Positions 1-8,779 of a DNA stretch of 64,000 bases are shown piece by piece. The position numbers and the translations under genes were made by a program. The DNA is from Verrucomicrobiota bacterium. Lineage in GTDB: Bacteria; Auribacterota; JABMQX01; JAFGEW01. Numbering within the stretch: the first letter of the stretch is position 1; every line of letters starts with the position of its first letter. A model generated the notes under the pieces. It ran no database searches. It was not told where the DNA came from and saw only the letters and a list, made by a program, of their open reading frames with translations. The DNA lies in assembly GCA_016931415.1 (NCBI GenBank), contig JAFGEW010000133.1, positions 1-64,000 of the forward strand. The letters are read 5' to 3'.

Positions 1-1680
1 GGCATCGGCTTCCACACCGCCGACAAGATCGCCCGAAACCTCGGCTTCGCCGAGGACTCGATCGAACGGGCCGAGGCCGGGGTCGTCTACGCGCTCGAGC
101 AAGCCGCCGGCGCCGATGGCCACTGTTACCTGCCGCCGCACGCGCTCGTCGAGAAGGCGAAGGAGCTGCTCGGCATAGGGCAGGGGAGGATCCTCGAGGC
201 GCTGCGCCGTCTCGTCGCCGCGCAGGTTGTCAGGTACGACCGCTTCGACAGGACCGTGCCCGAGTTCGCCGAGGCAGGGGAAAGGGACCTCGAGCGTATC
301 CTGGCGCCGCCGCGCCGTGACGAGTTCCCCGTTGCGGGTATCTACCTCAAACCGCTCCACAAGGCCGAGGACGGCATCGCCACGAAACTCGCGACCATCT
401 CGGCTGCCAAGGGCCTCCTGCCACAGATGAAACTGCCGCAGGCGGTCAAGTGGGTGCAGAAGCAGATCGGCATCGAGCTCAGCCCCGAGCAGCAGAACGC
501 GCTACGCGCGGCCTTGATGGAGAAGGTGCTCGTCATCACCGGCGGGCCGGGCACGGGCAAGACGACGCTTGTTGATTGCCTCGTGCGAATCCTGACGGCC
601 AAGAAGGTGAGCTTCGCGCTGTGCGCGCCGACGGGCCGGGCCGCCAAGCGGCTCTCGGAGGTCACCGGCGCACCCGCGGCCACGATCCACCGCCTGCTCG
701 AATACAGCCCGCAGACGGGGGCATTTACGCGCTGCGAGGGCAACGAGATCGAGGCCGACGTCGTCATCGTTGACGAGGTCTCCATGATCGACGTCGCGCT
801 CATGGACAACCTGCTGCGCGCCGTCAGCCCCGTGACACACCTGATCCTCATCGGCGATGCTGACCAGCTCCCGTCCGTCGGGCCCGGCACCGTGTTGCGC
901 GATCTGCTCGCGTCCAACGTCGTCGCCGCCGCGCGGCTCACGTACATCTTCCGCCAGGCCGAGCAGAGCCTCATCGTTACCAACGCGCACCTGATCAACA
1001 AGGGCCAGTTCCCGCGCGCGGCGTCGAACGACAACCGGCTCGCCGACTTCTACTTCATCGAGCAGCCGACGCAGGAAGGCATCCTGGGGGTCATCAAGCA
1101 ACTGCTCGTCGAGCGGATCCCCAAGCGGTTCAAGCTCAACCCCATCACCGACGTCCAGGTGCTTTCGCCCATCCACAAGGGCCTGGTCGGCGTCGAGAAC
1201 CTCAACCTCGAGCTCCAGCAACTGCTCAACGAACGCGGCGAGAAGATCGTCTTCGGCGGACGCAACCTGCGCATCGGCGACAAGGTGATGCAGATCAAGA
1301 ACAACTACACCAAGGAGGTCTTCAACGGCGACTTGGGCCGCGTCACCGGCTTCGACGCGCAGGAACGCCGCCTCCACGTCGAGATCGACGGCCGCACCAT
1401 CGCCTACGAACGCGGCGAGGCCGACGAGATCGTCCTCGCCTACGCCGCCTCGATCCACAAAGCGCAGGGCTGCGAATACCCGGCCGTCGTCGTGCCCATG
1501 GTCACCCAGCACTACATGCTCCTCCAGCGTAACCTCCTCTATACCGCCGTCACACGCGGCAAGAAGCTCGTCGTCCTCGTCGGCCAACCCAGAGCCATCA
1601 ACATCGCCATCCACAACGACAAAACCGACCTGCGCTATACGCATCTGGCCGTGCGGCTGCGGGAGTGCAGCCACCGCTGA
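1..1680 (+). CDS. recD2: RecD2-type SF1 helicase, 5'-truncated by window edge
   Basis: An ATP-dependent 5'-3' DNA helicase of the RecD2 (RecD-like) family, thought to act in DNA repair without RecBC. The reading frame is open from base 1, so about 559 C-terminal residues are visible; family members are usually about 720-750 aa, so the N-terminal quarter is missing. The first residues, GIGFHTADKIA, are the end of the helix-hairpin-helix region typical of RecD2. Walker A GGPGTGKTT lies at about base 540, the DEVSM Walker B at about 770, GDADQLPS (motif III) at about 853, the UvrD-C2-like segment ASIHKAQGCEYPAVVVPM at about 1447, and motif VI LLYTAVTRGKK near 1535. A diverged copy of its last 116 bp is found about 1 kb downstream. 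Confidence 0.95.
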   Translation, partial: GIGFHTADKIARNLGFAEDSIERAEAGVVYALEQAAGADGHCYLPPHALVEKAKELLGIGQGRILEALRRLVAAQVVRYDRFDRTVPEFAEAGERDLERILAPPRRDEFPVAGIYLKPLHKAEDGIATKLATISAAKGLLPQMKLPQAVKWVQKQIGIELSPEQQNALRAALMEKVLVITGGPGTGKTTLVDCLVRILTAKKVSFALCAPTGRAAKRLSEVTGAPAATIHRLLEYSPQTGAFTRCEGNEIEADVVIVDEVSMIDVALMDNLLRAVSPVTHLILIGDADQLPSVGPGTVLRDLLASNVVAAARLTYIFRQAEQSLIVTNAHLINKGQFPRAASNDNRLADFYFIEQPTQEGILGVIKQLLVERIPKRFKLNPITDVQVLSPIHKGLVGVENLNLELQQLLNERGEKIVFGGRNLRIGDKVMQIKNNYTKEVFNGDLGRVTGFDAQERRLHVEIDGRTIAYERGEADEIVLAYAASIHKAQGCEYPAVVVPMVTQHYMLLQRNLLYTAVTRGKKLVVLVGQPRAINIAIHNDKTDLRYTHLAVRLRECSHR

Positions 1681-1731
1681 GGACGGGGAGGCAAGAGATG
1701 GTCTCGCCAGCGGGTCGCGTGGTGAAACTTG

Positions 1732-1760
1732 TTGACACGGCAGCTCGAGTCTGCTAATAT
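1732..1760 (+). promoter_or_regulatory. Sigma-70-like promoter for the PEP-CTERM gene
   Basis: A perfect TTGACA at 1732-1737 is followed, after a 17-bp spacer, by TAATAT at 1755-1760. This lies about 50 bp upstream of the ATG at 1810 and downstream of the recD2 stop. Seen directly; activity is inferred. Confidence 0.6.
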
Positions 1761-1809
1761 TTTCTGTCAAGGGTCTGCACTTCATTGTGAGCAAGGGGGA
1801 TTTGTGGTC

Positions 1810-2481
1810 ATGTATCGTTTCCTAGTCGTTCTGGTGCTGTGCGGGACTGTGTTCGCAGCCGGGTCCTCGTCGAGCCCTGCGTCCGAGACCATCGGGCCCT
1901 ACACCATCGAGTCCGCGCCGATGTCGGCCCAGGTGATCGCCCTAGGCGGATCGCTGTGGGGCTGGATCAACGTGACGAACGCGTATGTCTCCGTCAACGA
2001 CGCCTTCACGGGCTTCAGCATCCTCGATGACGGGTATGCGAACCCGACGGGCGTGACGATCGAGATGACCTTCGCGCCCGGCACGGTCATCAACACCACG
2101 GGCACCGACCTGGTGGTGTTCGACGGCCGACTGAGCGTGAACTCCTACGCCATCTCGACGGACTACGACAACTTCGCCACGGAACTGGCGCTGCCCGACA
2201 CGGTGTTCACTGACACGGGCGTGGATCGGGACTACTACTACCAGCACTCGCCCGATCCGAACGCCACCTACCACGCAGACATCATGGCGGCCGCCGTCGA
2301 CCTGAGCAGCCTGGGCATTCCCGACGGGACGCAGGTCCTCAAGGTCCGCGTCCGGAGCACGAGCAGCGAGGTTGATCTCATCGGGGTCGGCTCGCTCCAC
2401 GTCGTTCCCGAGCCGTTCACGGTCGCCGGGCTCGTCGGCCTGGGCGCGATCGTCACGGTGCTCAGGCGCCGCCGCAAGTAG
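1810..2481 (+). CDS. PEP-CTERM sorted secreted protein
   Basis: A 223-residue exported protein of unknown function. The ATG at 1810 is chosen because it opens directly into a signal peptide (MYRFLVVLVLCGTVFAAG) and follows a GGGGG purine stretch; the frame is open further upstream but that part overlaps the promoter. The mature part is a small Ser/Thr/Asp-rich domain, probably beta-sandwich. The C-terminus has the PEP-CTERM layout: VPEP motif, a hydrophobic helix (about residues 200-218) and an Arg tail RRRRK. In known systems this tail is cut by an exosortase, sending the protein to the cell surface or matrix; no exosortase gene is in this window. The gene lies between the intact recD2 3' end and its duplicate. 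Confidence 0.85.
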   Translation: MYRFLVVLVLCGTVFAAGSSSSPASETIGPYTIESAPMSAQVIALGGSLWGWINVTNAYVSVNDAFTGFSILDDGYANPTGVTIEMTFAPGTVINTTGTDLVVFDGRLSVNSYAISTDYDNFATELALPDTVFTDTGVDRDYYYQHSPDPNATYHADIMAAAVDLSSLGIPDGTQVLKVRVRSTSSEVDLIGVGSLHVVPEPFTVAGLVGLGAIVTVLRRRRK

Positions 2482-2620
2482 CCCAGCCCTCACCAGAGGC
2501 CGGCTGACGCGCAGGTGACGCTCCCGCGCAGGCGTGCGAGAGTGTCCTCGCCAACGAGCGACACACATCGCGTTGGCGACGCTCCTACGCAGGCGTGGCA
2601 GTGTGTCTTCTGGATCCCGC

Positions 2621-2736
2621 TCACCCGCGGCAAGAGACTCGTCGTCCTCGTCGGCCAACCCAGAGCCATCAACACCGCCATCCACAACGACAAAACAGAC
2701 CTCCGATGCACGCATCTGGCGACGCGGCTGAGGGAG
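2621..2736 (+). pseudogene. Duplicated 3'-end fragment of recD2
   Basis: 116 bp aligning without gaps to recD2 bases 1550-1665, with 13 mismatches by hand count. It keeps the recD2 reading frame (LTRGKRLVVLVGQPRAIN) but has no upstream helicase sequence, so it is a relic rather than a gene. Together with the intact copy it brackets the PEP-CTERM gene as a direct repeat. The flank at 2515-2620 is also in frame but is not helicase-like. Confidence 0.85.
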
Positions 2737-2776
2737 GGTATGAAGCTTTCGCAGGTTTCATCCACAGGGGAGAAGC

Positions 2777-3880
2777 ATGATGGGTAAAGACAGGTTGCAG
2801 TGGATAGAGACTCAACTGGGATTGCGTAACGTGAAGTGTCCCGAATGTCGTGACGCCCAATCCGTCCCCAGGGAGGATTTTGAGTGCATCTCTGTGCGAA
2901 GGTTCCTGGCTCAGCACTTGCACCTCAACCCGAAGGAGATCGGTGGGCTCCAGCAGGACCCGGTCCAGTATGGCTGCGGATGTGTTTTGCATCTCGACGA
3001 CATGTTGTACTTGAATCAGCAGGAACAGCGCTGGCATGACAAAATTGACGAGTGGGGCCACACATACGGCCCGGTTCTGCTGGACTTCCGTCGGCACATG
3101 GAGCAGTACCCGTTCCTCGGTCTCGATCATCCGATAGGCAAGAGGATATTCGACTCAATTGAGTCCTTGCCGCAGATATGCATCACGAAAGAGAACTGGT
3201 GGCGAGCCAGGAAGCCCGACGCGAAGGACCCGTCAAGAACCTTTGTCAGCGACGACATGCTGCCGCCGGACCCGGAGAGGGTGCGCATTCCCGAGGGCAG
3301 GTTTAACCACGCGGGCCAGCGTGTTCTCTACCTTGGGGCGTCAAGAGACACGGCGGCCGCTGAGGCGCTTGGCACACAGGTCACTCAGGTGCCCTTGCCG
3401 GATTCAGAGATCCCTGCTGTTGAGGGGACGTACATGCGCGTACTCCATGAGTCAGGGGCACATCGTTGCCACAAGGAGCTCGCCCAACGAGACGGGATCG
3501 TGTGGGTCCAGGAGTTCCTTGTTCAGTCGGTTGACCGGGTGTTGGACATCTCCAATTGGGAGCCAACTGATCCCGAGGACCTTCCCGTCTTTGTCCTGGG
3601 GATCCTGGATTCCTATGCCTTCCGGGAGCCTGCGGCTACGCCGTCGGGGGAGTGTGCTGGCGAAGCCTCGTCCTGGAAGCCTTACTACCTTATCCCCCGG
3701 TTCCTTGCTGATGTTGCGCGGCGAAAAGGCTACAACGGCATCAAGTACTGCGCCCAACGTTACAGCAATGCCAATCTTGTTCTGTTCAATCCCGACAGCT
3801 GCGGGTGTGTACAGGAAGAGTTGCCGGTGATTTACGAATATCCAGACAGCCCGTTTCAGCGGGGTCGTCCCGTCGTGTAG
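2777..3880 (+). CDS. RES-domain protein with N-terminal Cys-rich extension
   Basis: 367 aa. Residues about 170-350 carry the RES domain (named for conserved Arg-Glu-Ser): GRFNHAGQRVLYLGAS at 174-189, a conserved Glu near 196, and near the C-terminus FLADVARRKGYNGIKY and NANLVLFNP. RES proteins studied so far (MbcT, RES toxins) degrade or phosphorolyse NAD+, so a growth-arresting activity is plausible. The N-terminal 130 residues hold CPEC (21-24) and CGC (67-69), which could bind zinc. The start at 2777 follows GGGGAGAAGC. RES toxins are normally paired with an Xre-type antitoxin; none is adjacent here, so this may be an orphan or belong to the longer stand-alone class. Activity is inferred from the fold only. 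Confidence 0.8.
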   Translation: MMGKDRLQWIETQLGLRNVKCPECRDAQSVPREDFECISVRRFLAQHLHLNPKEIGGLQQDPVQYGCGCVLHLDDMLYLNQQEQRWHDKIDEWGHTYGPVLLDFRRHMEQYPFLGLDHPIGKRIFDSIESLPQICITKENWWRARKPDAKDPSRTFVSDDMLPPDPERVRIPEGRFNHAGQRVLYLGASRDTAAAEALGTQVTQVPLPDSEIPAVEGTYMRVLHESGAHRCHKELAQRDGIVWVQEFLVQSVDRVLDISNWEPTDPEDLPVFVLGILDSYAFREPAATPSGECAGEASSWKPYYLIPRFLADVARRKGYNGIKYCAQRYSNANLVLFNPDSCGCVQEELPVIYEYPDSPFQRGRPVV

Positions 3881-3894
3881 TCCAGTCTATTGCG

Positions 3895-4135
3895 GCCGGT
3901 CAAACAGGGAATAGGCATTGCCACCGGCTTCAGCCGGTGGTTGGGTGGTTGGCGATCCCCTTTCCGGAGCGCGCTTCAGCGTGCTTCTCGACGAGTGCCT
4001 TCAGGCGGTGTTGGGAACTGGCTGAAGCCTTGTGTCGAGAAGCCAGCTGAAGCTGGCTGGAGGGCTTCCGACTCCCAACCCGCACCACCGGCTGAAGCCG
4101 GTGGCATCACTCATTGTGGATGTGGCGACGAGGCT
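3895..4135. repeat. Palindromic GCTGAAGC-type repeat cluster
   Basis: The gene-free gap holds several hairpin-forming repeats: CCACCGGCTTCAGCCGGTGG (3921-3940), an AGCCAGCTGAAGCTGGCT palindrome near 4041-4058, and CCACCGGCTGAAGCCGGTGG (4085-4104), with related GCGCTTCAGCG units between them. The shared core is (G)GCTNNAGC(C). They look like REP/BIME-like dispersed elements. A long plus-strand frame over this area is only the mirror of the transglutaminase gene and the repeats. Confidence 0.75.
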
Positions 4136-4174
4136 AAACACGAGGGCGTCCGTGTCTGGCCGTTTCCTGCCCGT

Positions 4175-5176
4175 CTAGTCCTGGGCGCCTGCTTCTTCTT
4201 TGCCCCCAAACCCCTCCGGCATGTGGAAAGCGGCGCGCCTTTCATAGAACTGGCGCATCTCGGGCCAGCGGGTGTCGATGTCCATGGTGAGCTCGGCGGC
4301 TTCCTCAATGAGGGCCATGTCCTCGGGCGACATCTCGTCCTCGGTCTTCTCCGCGAACGGGGGCGTGTCCCAGGGGAGCAGCTCGACCTTGTTGAGCGCC
4401 AGCATGTCGCAGGTGACGTTCGCCATTGCCATGCCCCAGCCCATCGCGTTCCAGCCGTCGCCGCCGCCGACGCCGAAGTTCTCGGGCGGGACCTTGCCGT
4501 CGCGGAACAGCCGCCAGCCGTCGGCCGCGACGACGAAGCGCCCCTTCGGCATGTCGAGGGTGTCGAAGTCGATCCTGAAGAATTCGCGCTGCTTGGCGTC
4601 AATCTGCGCGTCCACCTGGATCCAGCGCACCTCGTCCTTGTTCCAGTACTCGCAGATCCAATGGTTCTCGTACTTGCCGTCGCGCCACGTGTAGAGCGCG
4701 TAGCCGGCGCGGGCGCGGGCCGGGATGCCCTTGGCGCGGAGGATCGAGCAGGTCAGCACGGCGAACTGGCGGCAGTTGACGACGAGGCGCTTCTCGCGCG
4801 GGCGCGGCACGTCGAGGCCCGCGTCATCGAGCGCCTTGATCCGCGCGAGCAGCTCGTCCGTTTTTCGGATGCTGAACCCGCCTTGCTGCGCCTCCGACGG
4901 CTCCAGCTCGTACAACCACACCAGCCCGCCGTGGATCAGGACGCCCTGCACCGCCTCAACGATCGAAGCGACGTCGTCGGGGATGCTTGCGTACATCCCT
5001 TCGAACTTGCCCGCGTCCGTCCACGCGCTCTGCGTGCGGTAGAAGTCCAGCATCGCCTTGTTGCCTCCTCTCGGGCTGGACTCCTGAGGTTCTGAGCGTT
5101 GCCCGACGCATGCGGGCAGCCACACCCCGCCCACGAGCAGGAATGCCAGCCCGGCGACTCGACCCAACACGTTCAT
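4175..5176 (-). CDS. Transglutaminase-like (papain-fold) lipoprotein
   Basis: 333 aa. The N-terminus is a lipoprotein signal peptide with lipobox LPAC, giving lipidated Cys23. Residues about 125-195 form a transglutaminase-like core with the expected triad: Cys135 (NCRQFAVL), His172 (NHWICEYW) and Asp189 (WIQVDAQID). Bacterial members of this fold are usually peptidases or amidases rather than cross-linkers. The last third has no recognised domain. A strong Shine-Dalgarno (GGGAGGTGAGG) precedes the ATG. Likely anchored to a membrane facing the periplasm or outside; substrate unknown. Confidence 0.82.
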   Translation of the reverse strand: MNVLGRVAGLAFLLVGGVWLPACVGQRSEPQESSPRGGNKAMLDFYRTQSAWTDAGKFEGMYASIPDDVASIVEAVQGVLIHGGLVWLYELEPSEAQQGGFSIRKTDELLARIKALDDAGLDVPRPREKRLVVNCRQFAVLTCSILRAKGIPARARAGYALYTWRDGKYENHWICEYWNKDEVRWIQVDAQIDAKQREFFRIDFDTLDMPKGRFVVAADGWRLFRDGKVPPENFGVGGGDGWNAMGWGMAMANVTCDMLALNKVELLPWDTPPFAEKTEDEMSPEDMALIEEAAELTMDIDTRWPEMRQFYERRAAFHMPEGFGGKEEAGAQD

Positions 5177-5783
5177 CGTGCCTCACCTCCCGTGACGACT
5201 AGGTGCACGACGCTCCCGTCGCTTCTTTGAGAAGAGCGCCCAAGCCTACACCACGTACGCAGAGTACACCATCGGGCTGTCGTGGGTGTTGATGATAGTG
5301 TGCTGCTTGGTGATCCTCGCTCCTGAGCGCGCTCCAGCGAACGCGCTCACCTTGTACCTTCTTGATCAGAGCCTCGAGGCGCTGTCCAGGCTTGGCTGAA
5401 GCCGTTTGTCTGGAAGACTACTCGAAGCAGGCTGGGGGAACGTGCCCGGCAACAGCCACCACCGACTGAATCCGGTGGCACAACCTACTGCGAGCCTAGT
5501 CCGCTTTGCGCAGCCCGCGCAGCGGGCGGCATCTTGTAGCCTCGGGCGTGAGCCCGTGGGACCGAGATGCGCAAACGATCAAGCCCCCGCAGGGGGCGAC
5601 ATCTGCTCCCTTTTCGTCGAGGATCCCATATGCCGCCCCCTGCGGGGGCTTCGCATTCTGGTTCCAGTTAACCACAGGCTGACGCCTGTGGCTACAGGAT
5701 GTTGTCCCCTGCGCGGACTCATCAAAGGGAGTGTTGCTGCATCACCTCAGTGGGCAAATCGATGGGCGTCTGCGCGAGTTGGC
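5177..5783. repeat. Gene-free region with several palindromic repeats
   Basis: No credible gene. It contains short perfect inverted repeats in series: GAGCGCG...CGCGCTC (about 5326-5350), GCCCGCGCAGCGGGC (about 5512), CGGGCGTGAGCCCG (about 5544), GCCCCCGCAGGGGGC (about 5583) and its variant GCCCCCTGCGGGGGC (about 5636), and ACAGGCTGACGCCTGTGG (about 5672). These resemble other hairpin families in the window and probably spread as dispersed repeats. Confidence 0.65.
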
Positions 5784-6587
5784 TCAGCGCCTCCTGAGGA
5801 TCAGGAAACCGCGGCCCTTGGCGTCCGTTTCCTCGAGGGGCTGGTACAGGCTCATCTTTCCGCCGAACCACGCGGCGAGGTCGAACACGCCGGATGCCGA
5901 GATGAGTGCCGCGAGCTCCTGCGGATGAAGGGCCCGCTTCGCGCTTGTGTGGATGTGCTCGCGTGTTGTGCCAGTCTCCGTCACTCGGAACCGCATGTGC
6001 TCGGTGTACGTGTGAGCGACGGGGTCGCACGGCGGTCCCGCGCACTCGTCGCGGTAGACCTCTATGCCGTCTCTCGTCGTTGACCACCCTTCATCGAAAT
6101 GAGGCTGCCAGCCCGATGCCTCCTCACGCCAGAACGGCAGAGCCCAGCGCGCGAACTCGAGATCGACCATGTACAGGCCGCCTGGCCTCAGCGTCTTCGC
6201 CACGCACCGGAAGTGCTCGATGAACTGCTCGTTCCGGAGGAGGTAGGTGATCGAGTCGAGCCAGCAGGTCGCCACGTCGTAGCGGCCCTCGAGTGCGAAG
6301 TCGGCCATGTCTGCCTCGACCAGGGCTTCGGCCTTCGGCACGCGCTCCCGAGCCAGCTTGAGCATCTCGGCGCTCGCATCGACCCCGGCCACGCGCCATC
6401 CGCGCTTCGCCATCTCCACCAGAAACGTGCCCGTACCGCACGCCACGTCGAGAAGCGATCGCTCGACGCCGGGCGCGTAGCGCTCGACGCATCCTTCAAG
6501 GAAGTCCGCCTCGATCGTTCGCTCCCAGCCGAACGCGATGTCGTAGTGCTTGACCGCTGCGTTCTCGTCGTAGAACAAGTCTGTCAC
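5784..6587 (-). CDS. Class I SAM-dependent methyltransferase
   Basis: 267 aa from a GTG at 6587, chosen because GAGGAA lies 7 nt upstream; the open frame extends further but would overlap the upstream gene. Motif I is LLDVACGTGTF, followed by the acidic VAGVDASAEML strand and the post-I LVEADMADF. These are the SAM-binding elements of class I (Rossmann) methyltransferases, close to Methyltransf_25-type small-molecule enzymes. The substrate cannot be told. It is 25 bp downstream of a second methyltransferase on the same strand, so the two are probably co-transcribed. Confidence 0.85.
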   Translation of the reverse strand: MTDLFYDENAAVKHYDIAFGWERTIEADFLEGCVERYAPGVERSLLDVACGTGTFLVEMAKRGWRVAGVDASAEMLKLARERVPKAEALVEADMADFALEGRYDVATCWLDSITYLLRNEQFIEHFRCVAKTLRPGGLYMVDLEFARWALPFWREEASGWQPHFDEGWSTTRDGIEVYRDECAGPPCDPVAHTYTEHMRFRVTETGTTREHIHTSAKRALHPQELAALISASGVFDLAAWFGGKMSLYQPLEETDAKGRGFLILRRR

Positions 6588-6612
6588 TCGTGAGTTCCTC
6601 TGTCCGGTCTTC

Positions 6613-7356
6613 TCATACCCACGCGCTGTAAGCCAACGTGCCGGCGTGCGTGTTGATGATGGTCTCGGCGTGCGTCTCGACACGCGAGAAGCCGGCGGCG
6701 CGGAGTTCGTCGGGAAGCTGGTCGCCTTCGTACCAGCGCATGCTCATGGTGTGTTCTTGTGTCCGGACCAGCTCGCCGTCGGTGTGGACCTCGTACTTCG
6801 AGGTCAGAGCCATGACCTGGTCTTTGGGGTCGATCCGGCTACGATGATAGCACCGGAACTCCTCGCGGCCGTCTTGAGCCGTTCGCCCGTCTTTCCAGGC
6901 GTCGCTCGACTCGAGGCCGAACTGGCACACGTCGAGAACGAACAAGCCACCGGGGTCTAGGTGCGAGCGAACGCGTGCCAGGCACGACCGGACCTGCTCC
7001 AGGTCGGCGATAAGCTGGAACGAGCCGCCGGCAACGAAGATCATCCCGTAGCGTCGGCCCGTGCTGAAGCCGGCGCAGTCCTGCTCGTAGAGATTAGCGG
7101 AAAGCCCCTCGCGAGCCAGCTTGTCGCGGCAGATGGCGAGCATCTGGCCGGAAACATCGATACCGTCAACGTCCTTGCCCATACGGCAGATGGGCAGCAG
7201 GATACGGCCCGTGCCGCACGCCAATTCGAGGATCGGCCCTTCGACTTGAGCTGCGCGTTCGCTGTAGTACGCGATGTCGTGCTGCTCGGACACGAGGAGC
7301 CGGTCGTACCACTCCGCGACCAGGCCGCTGTAGGACGGTCTCGATTCCAGCGTCAC
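6613..7356 (-). CDS. Class I SAM-dependent methyltransferase
   Basis: 247 aa starting at GTG 7356, with a GGAGGA ribosome-binding site 7 nt upstream. Motif I is ILELACGTGRILLP, followed by DVDGIDVSGQML. Later segments (GGLFVLDVCQ, then a beta-rich tail with YEVHTDGELVRTQEH) match the common small-molecule methyltransferase layout. It is similar in plan to the adjacent downstream methyltransferase but is not a close copy. Substrate unknown. Confidence 0.85.
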   Translation of the reverse strand: MTLESRPSYSGLVAEWYDRLLVSEQHDIAYYSERAAQVEGPILELACGTGRILLPICRMGKDVDGIDVSGQMLAICRDKLAREGLSANLYEQDCAGFSTGRRYGMIFVAGGSFQLIADLEQVRSCLARVRSHLDPGGLFVLDVCQFGLESSDAWKDGRTAQDGREEFRCYHRSRIDPKDQVMALTSKYEVHTDGELVRTQEHTMSMRWYEGDQLPDELRAAGFSRVETHAETIINTHAGTLAYSAWV

Positions 7357-7384
7357 GCAGATTTCCTCCGACGATGAGTCTCTG

Positions 7385-7630
7385 TTACCTGTCTCGGGCG
7401 AACTCGTCGATCAGGCGCTGCATACGGCGCGCGTAGATCATATCAAACAGGTCGAGGCGCTCGGGGCACAGCTTCCCGGCCCATTGGCGGGCGGCGTTGG
7501 CGAATTCCTCGCACTCGGCGCGCGTGTACGTGCCGCTGCGGATGGCGGCGCAGGCGAGGTCGACGACCACTTGCAGCCGCTCGATCTGTCGCCGTGCCTC
7601 GGCAGTCTGTCCATCCAACGCATCGCTCAT
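7385..7630 (-). CDS. Small conserved-looking hypothetical protein
   Basis: 81 aa, mostly helical and charged, with a short run of Ala-rich amphipathic helix, one CAA near residue 27 and a Cys-Pro later (KLCPERLDLFDMIYARRM). No recognised domain. It sits 28 bp upstream of the methyltransferase pair on the same strand. No strong Shine-Dalgarno is visible (GGAG lies 14 nt from the ATG). Confidence 0.55.
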   Translation of the reverse strand: MSDALDGQTAEARRQIERLQVVVDLACAAIRSGTYTRAECEEFANAARQWAGKLCPERLDLFDMIYARRMQRLIDEFARDR

Positions 7631-7715
7631 CGTTGCGTCAGTTCTCCTCCGTGCTCTCCGTGCCCTCCGTGGTGAGAGTCCGGATGTTTCTCCACGGAGT
7701 GCGCGGAGCCAAGGC

Positions 7716-8222
7716 TCATCGCCGTAATGGTTCCAGCTTCTTCAGGATCCGGTCGGTATGCGTCCCCTTCCAGTAGACCTTGTTGCAGTTGCGGCAGCGC
7801 GAGTACTGGTCCTGGATGGAGTAGGTGAACTCAGGCACTTCGCCCGCCACGTCCGCCTTCGATGCCGGCTCCAGGGGCGAATTGCAGATCAGGCAGCGGG
7901 TGAAGAGGCGCTCGGTATCAATCCGTATATCAGTGACCTGCAAAACCTGTGCGATCTGAGGCAACAAGTGAGGGCTCTCCAGGACGATCCACCTGAGTTC
8001 GGACCGGCGCGGCTTGAGATCCTTTGCCGATATTTGGCCCAGGAGGCGCCCGTGTCGAGTGAGCAGGACGCGGCTCTCATCTAACGCCCTGCGCATGAGG
8101 CTGTTATCATCAACGCGTCCGGCCGGGGCGACGTCGAGGCCCAGGATGCGCAACCATCGCGCAAGCTTGCCCACCATGTCGTCGGCGAGGAACCTTGGCT
8201 CCTGAGGGGACGGGTCGGTCAT
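7716..8222 (-). CDS. Mut7-C RNase domain protein
   Basis: 168 aa. The N-terminal half has the Mut7-C signature FLADDMVGKLARWLRILGLDV (residues about 11-31) and continues with ESRVLLTRHGRLL, the PIN-like nuclease core. The C-terminus has a zinc ribbon: CLIC (about residues 113-116) and CRNCNKVYWKGTH. Homologues to the C-terminal domain of C. elegans Mut-7 are predicted ribonucleases; bacterial members are single-domain proteins of this size. The start follows GGGAGA. The RNA substrate is unknown. Confidence 0.85.
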   Translation of the reverse strand: MTDPSPQEPRFLADDMVGKLARWLRILGLDVAPAGRVDDNSLMRRALDESRVLLTRHGRLLGQISAKDLKPRRSELRWIVLESPHLLPQIAQVLQVTDIRIDTERLFTRCLICNSPLEPASKADVAGEVPEFTYSIQDQYSRCRNCNKVYWKGTHTDRILKKLEPLRR

Positions 8223-8488
8223 TGCATGTCTCCCTGGACCGTCGCCTCAGTGATTCTACCAGCTTGGCCGCTTTCTGCGCAATCTCCCAGTGCCGCGACC
8301 TGAAGGGAACCGGCAGATCGGCCGATGGGTTCTATGGGCAAAACGCGGTACGATGATAGCCAGGGATTCAGGAGATTCTGCAGGCCATGTGGTTCGGTGA
8401 AGCGACTTTGGCCCGGAAGCTGCTGAAGCAGAAGACGATGCCAAAGCGTAAGGGGTTGAAAGAACGGTAAAAAGGCCAAAAAAACGGG

Positions 8489-8517
8489 TTGACAAACCAT
8501 CATCCGTATGGTAAAAA
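8489..8517 (+). promoter_or_regulatory. Putative sigma-70 promoter in long leader
   Basis: TTGACA (8489-8494), 17-bp spacer, TAAAAA (8512-8517). It is 263 bp upstream of the PEP-CTERM gene that begins at 8780. The gap 8223-8779 has no convincing gene; an A-rich stretch near 8470-8535 is unlike its GC-rich surroundings. If used, the transcript would carry a long 5' leader. Confidence 0.4.
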
Positions 8518-8779
8518 AAGGGCGCGAAAAGGAGGATTACGGTTAGGGGCTTGTCCTGTTACGAGGGCAACCTGTAGGAAGGGTACGGTTGGTCTCGCCT
8601 CAACGGACATTTTTCCCCTAGTCACGCCTCACGCAAAGGGTAGCGTGAGAGCTGACGCCGTCTAGGTCCTCATTCGCGCGTACACCGCGGGGTACGGTGT
8701 GTCGCGTCTCCCTGGGTCTGTGAGTTTCGATCCGGGGTGGAGCGTGGGCCTACATGAAAAGGATGAGGTAGGGGATAAA

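Noticed and set aside
4272-5095. Plus-strand frames opposite the transglutaminase-like gene
   Set aside because: Antisense shadows; the minus-strand gene has a signal peptide, lipobox and catalytic triad.
5406-6083. 225-codon plus-strand frame in the repeat-rich gap
   Set aside because: It runs through palindromic repeats and the antisense of the methyltransferase, with no start signal or domain.
8219-8503. 94-codon minus-strand frame upstream of the Mut7-C gene
   Set aside because: No ribosome-binding site, no domain, and it overlaps the A-rich promoter-like region.
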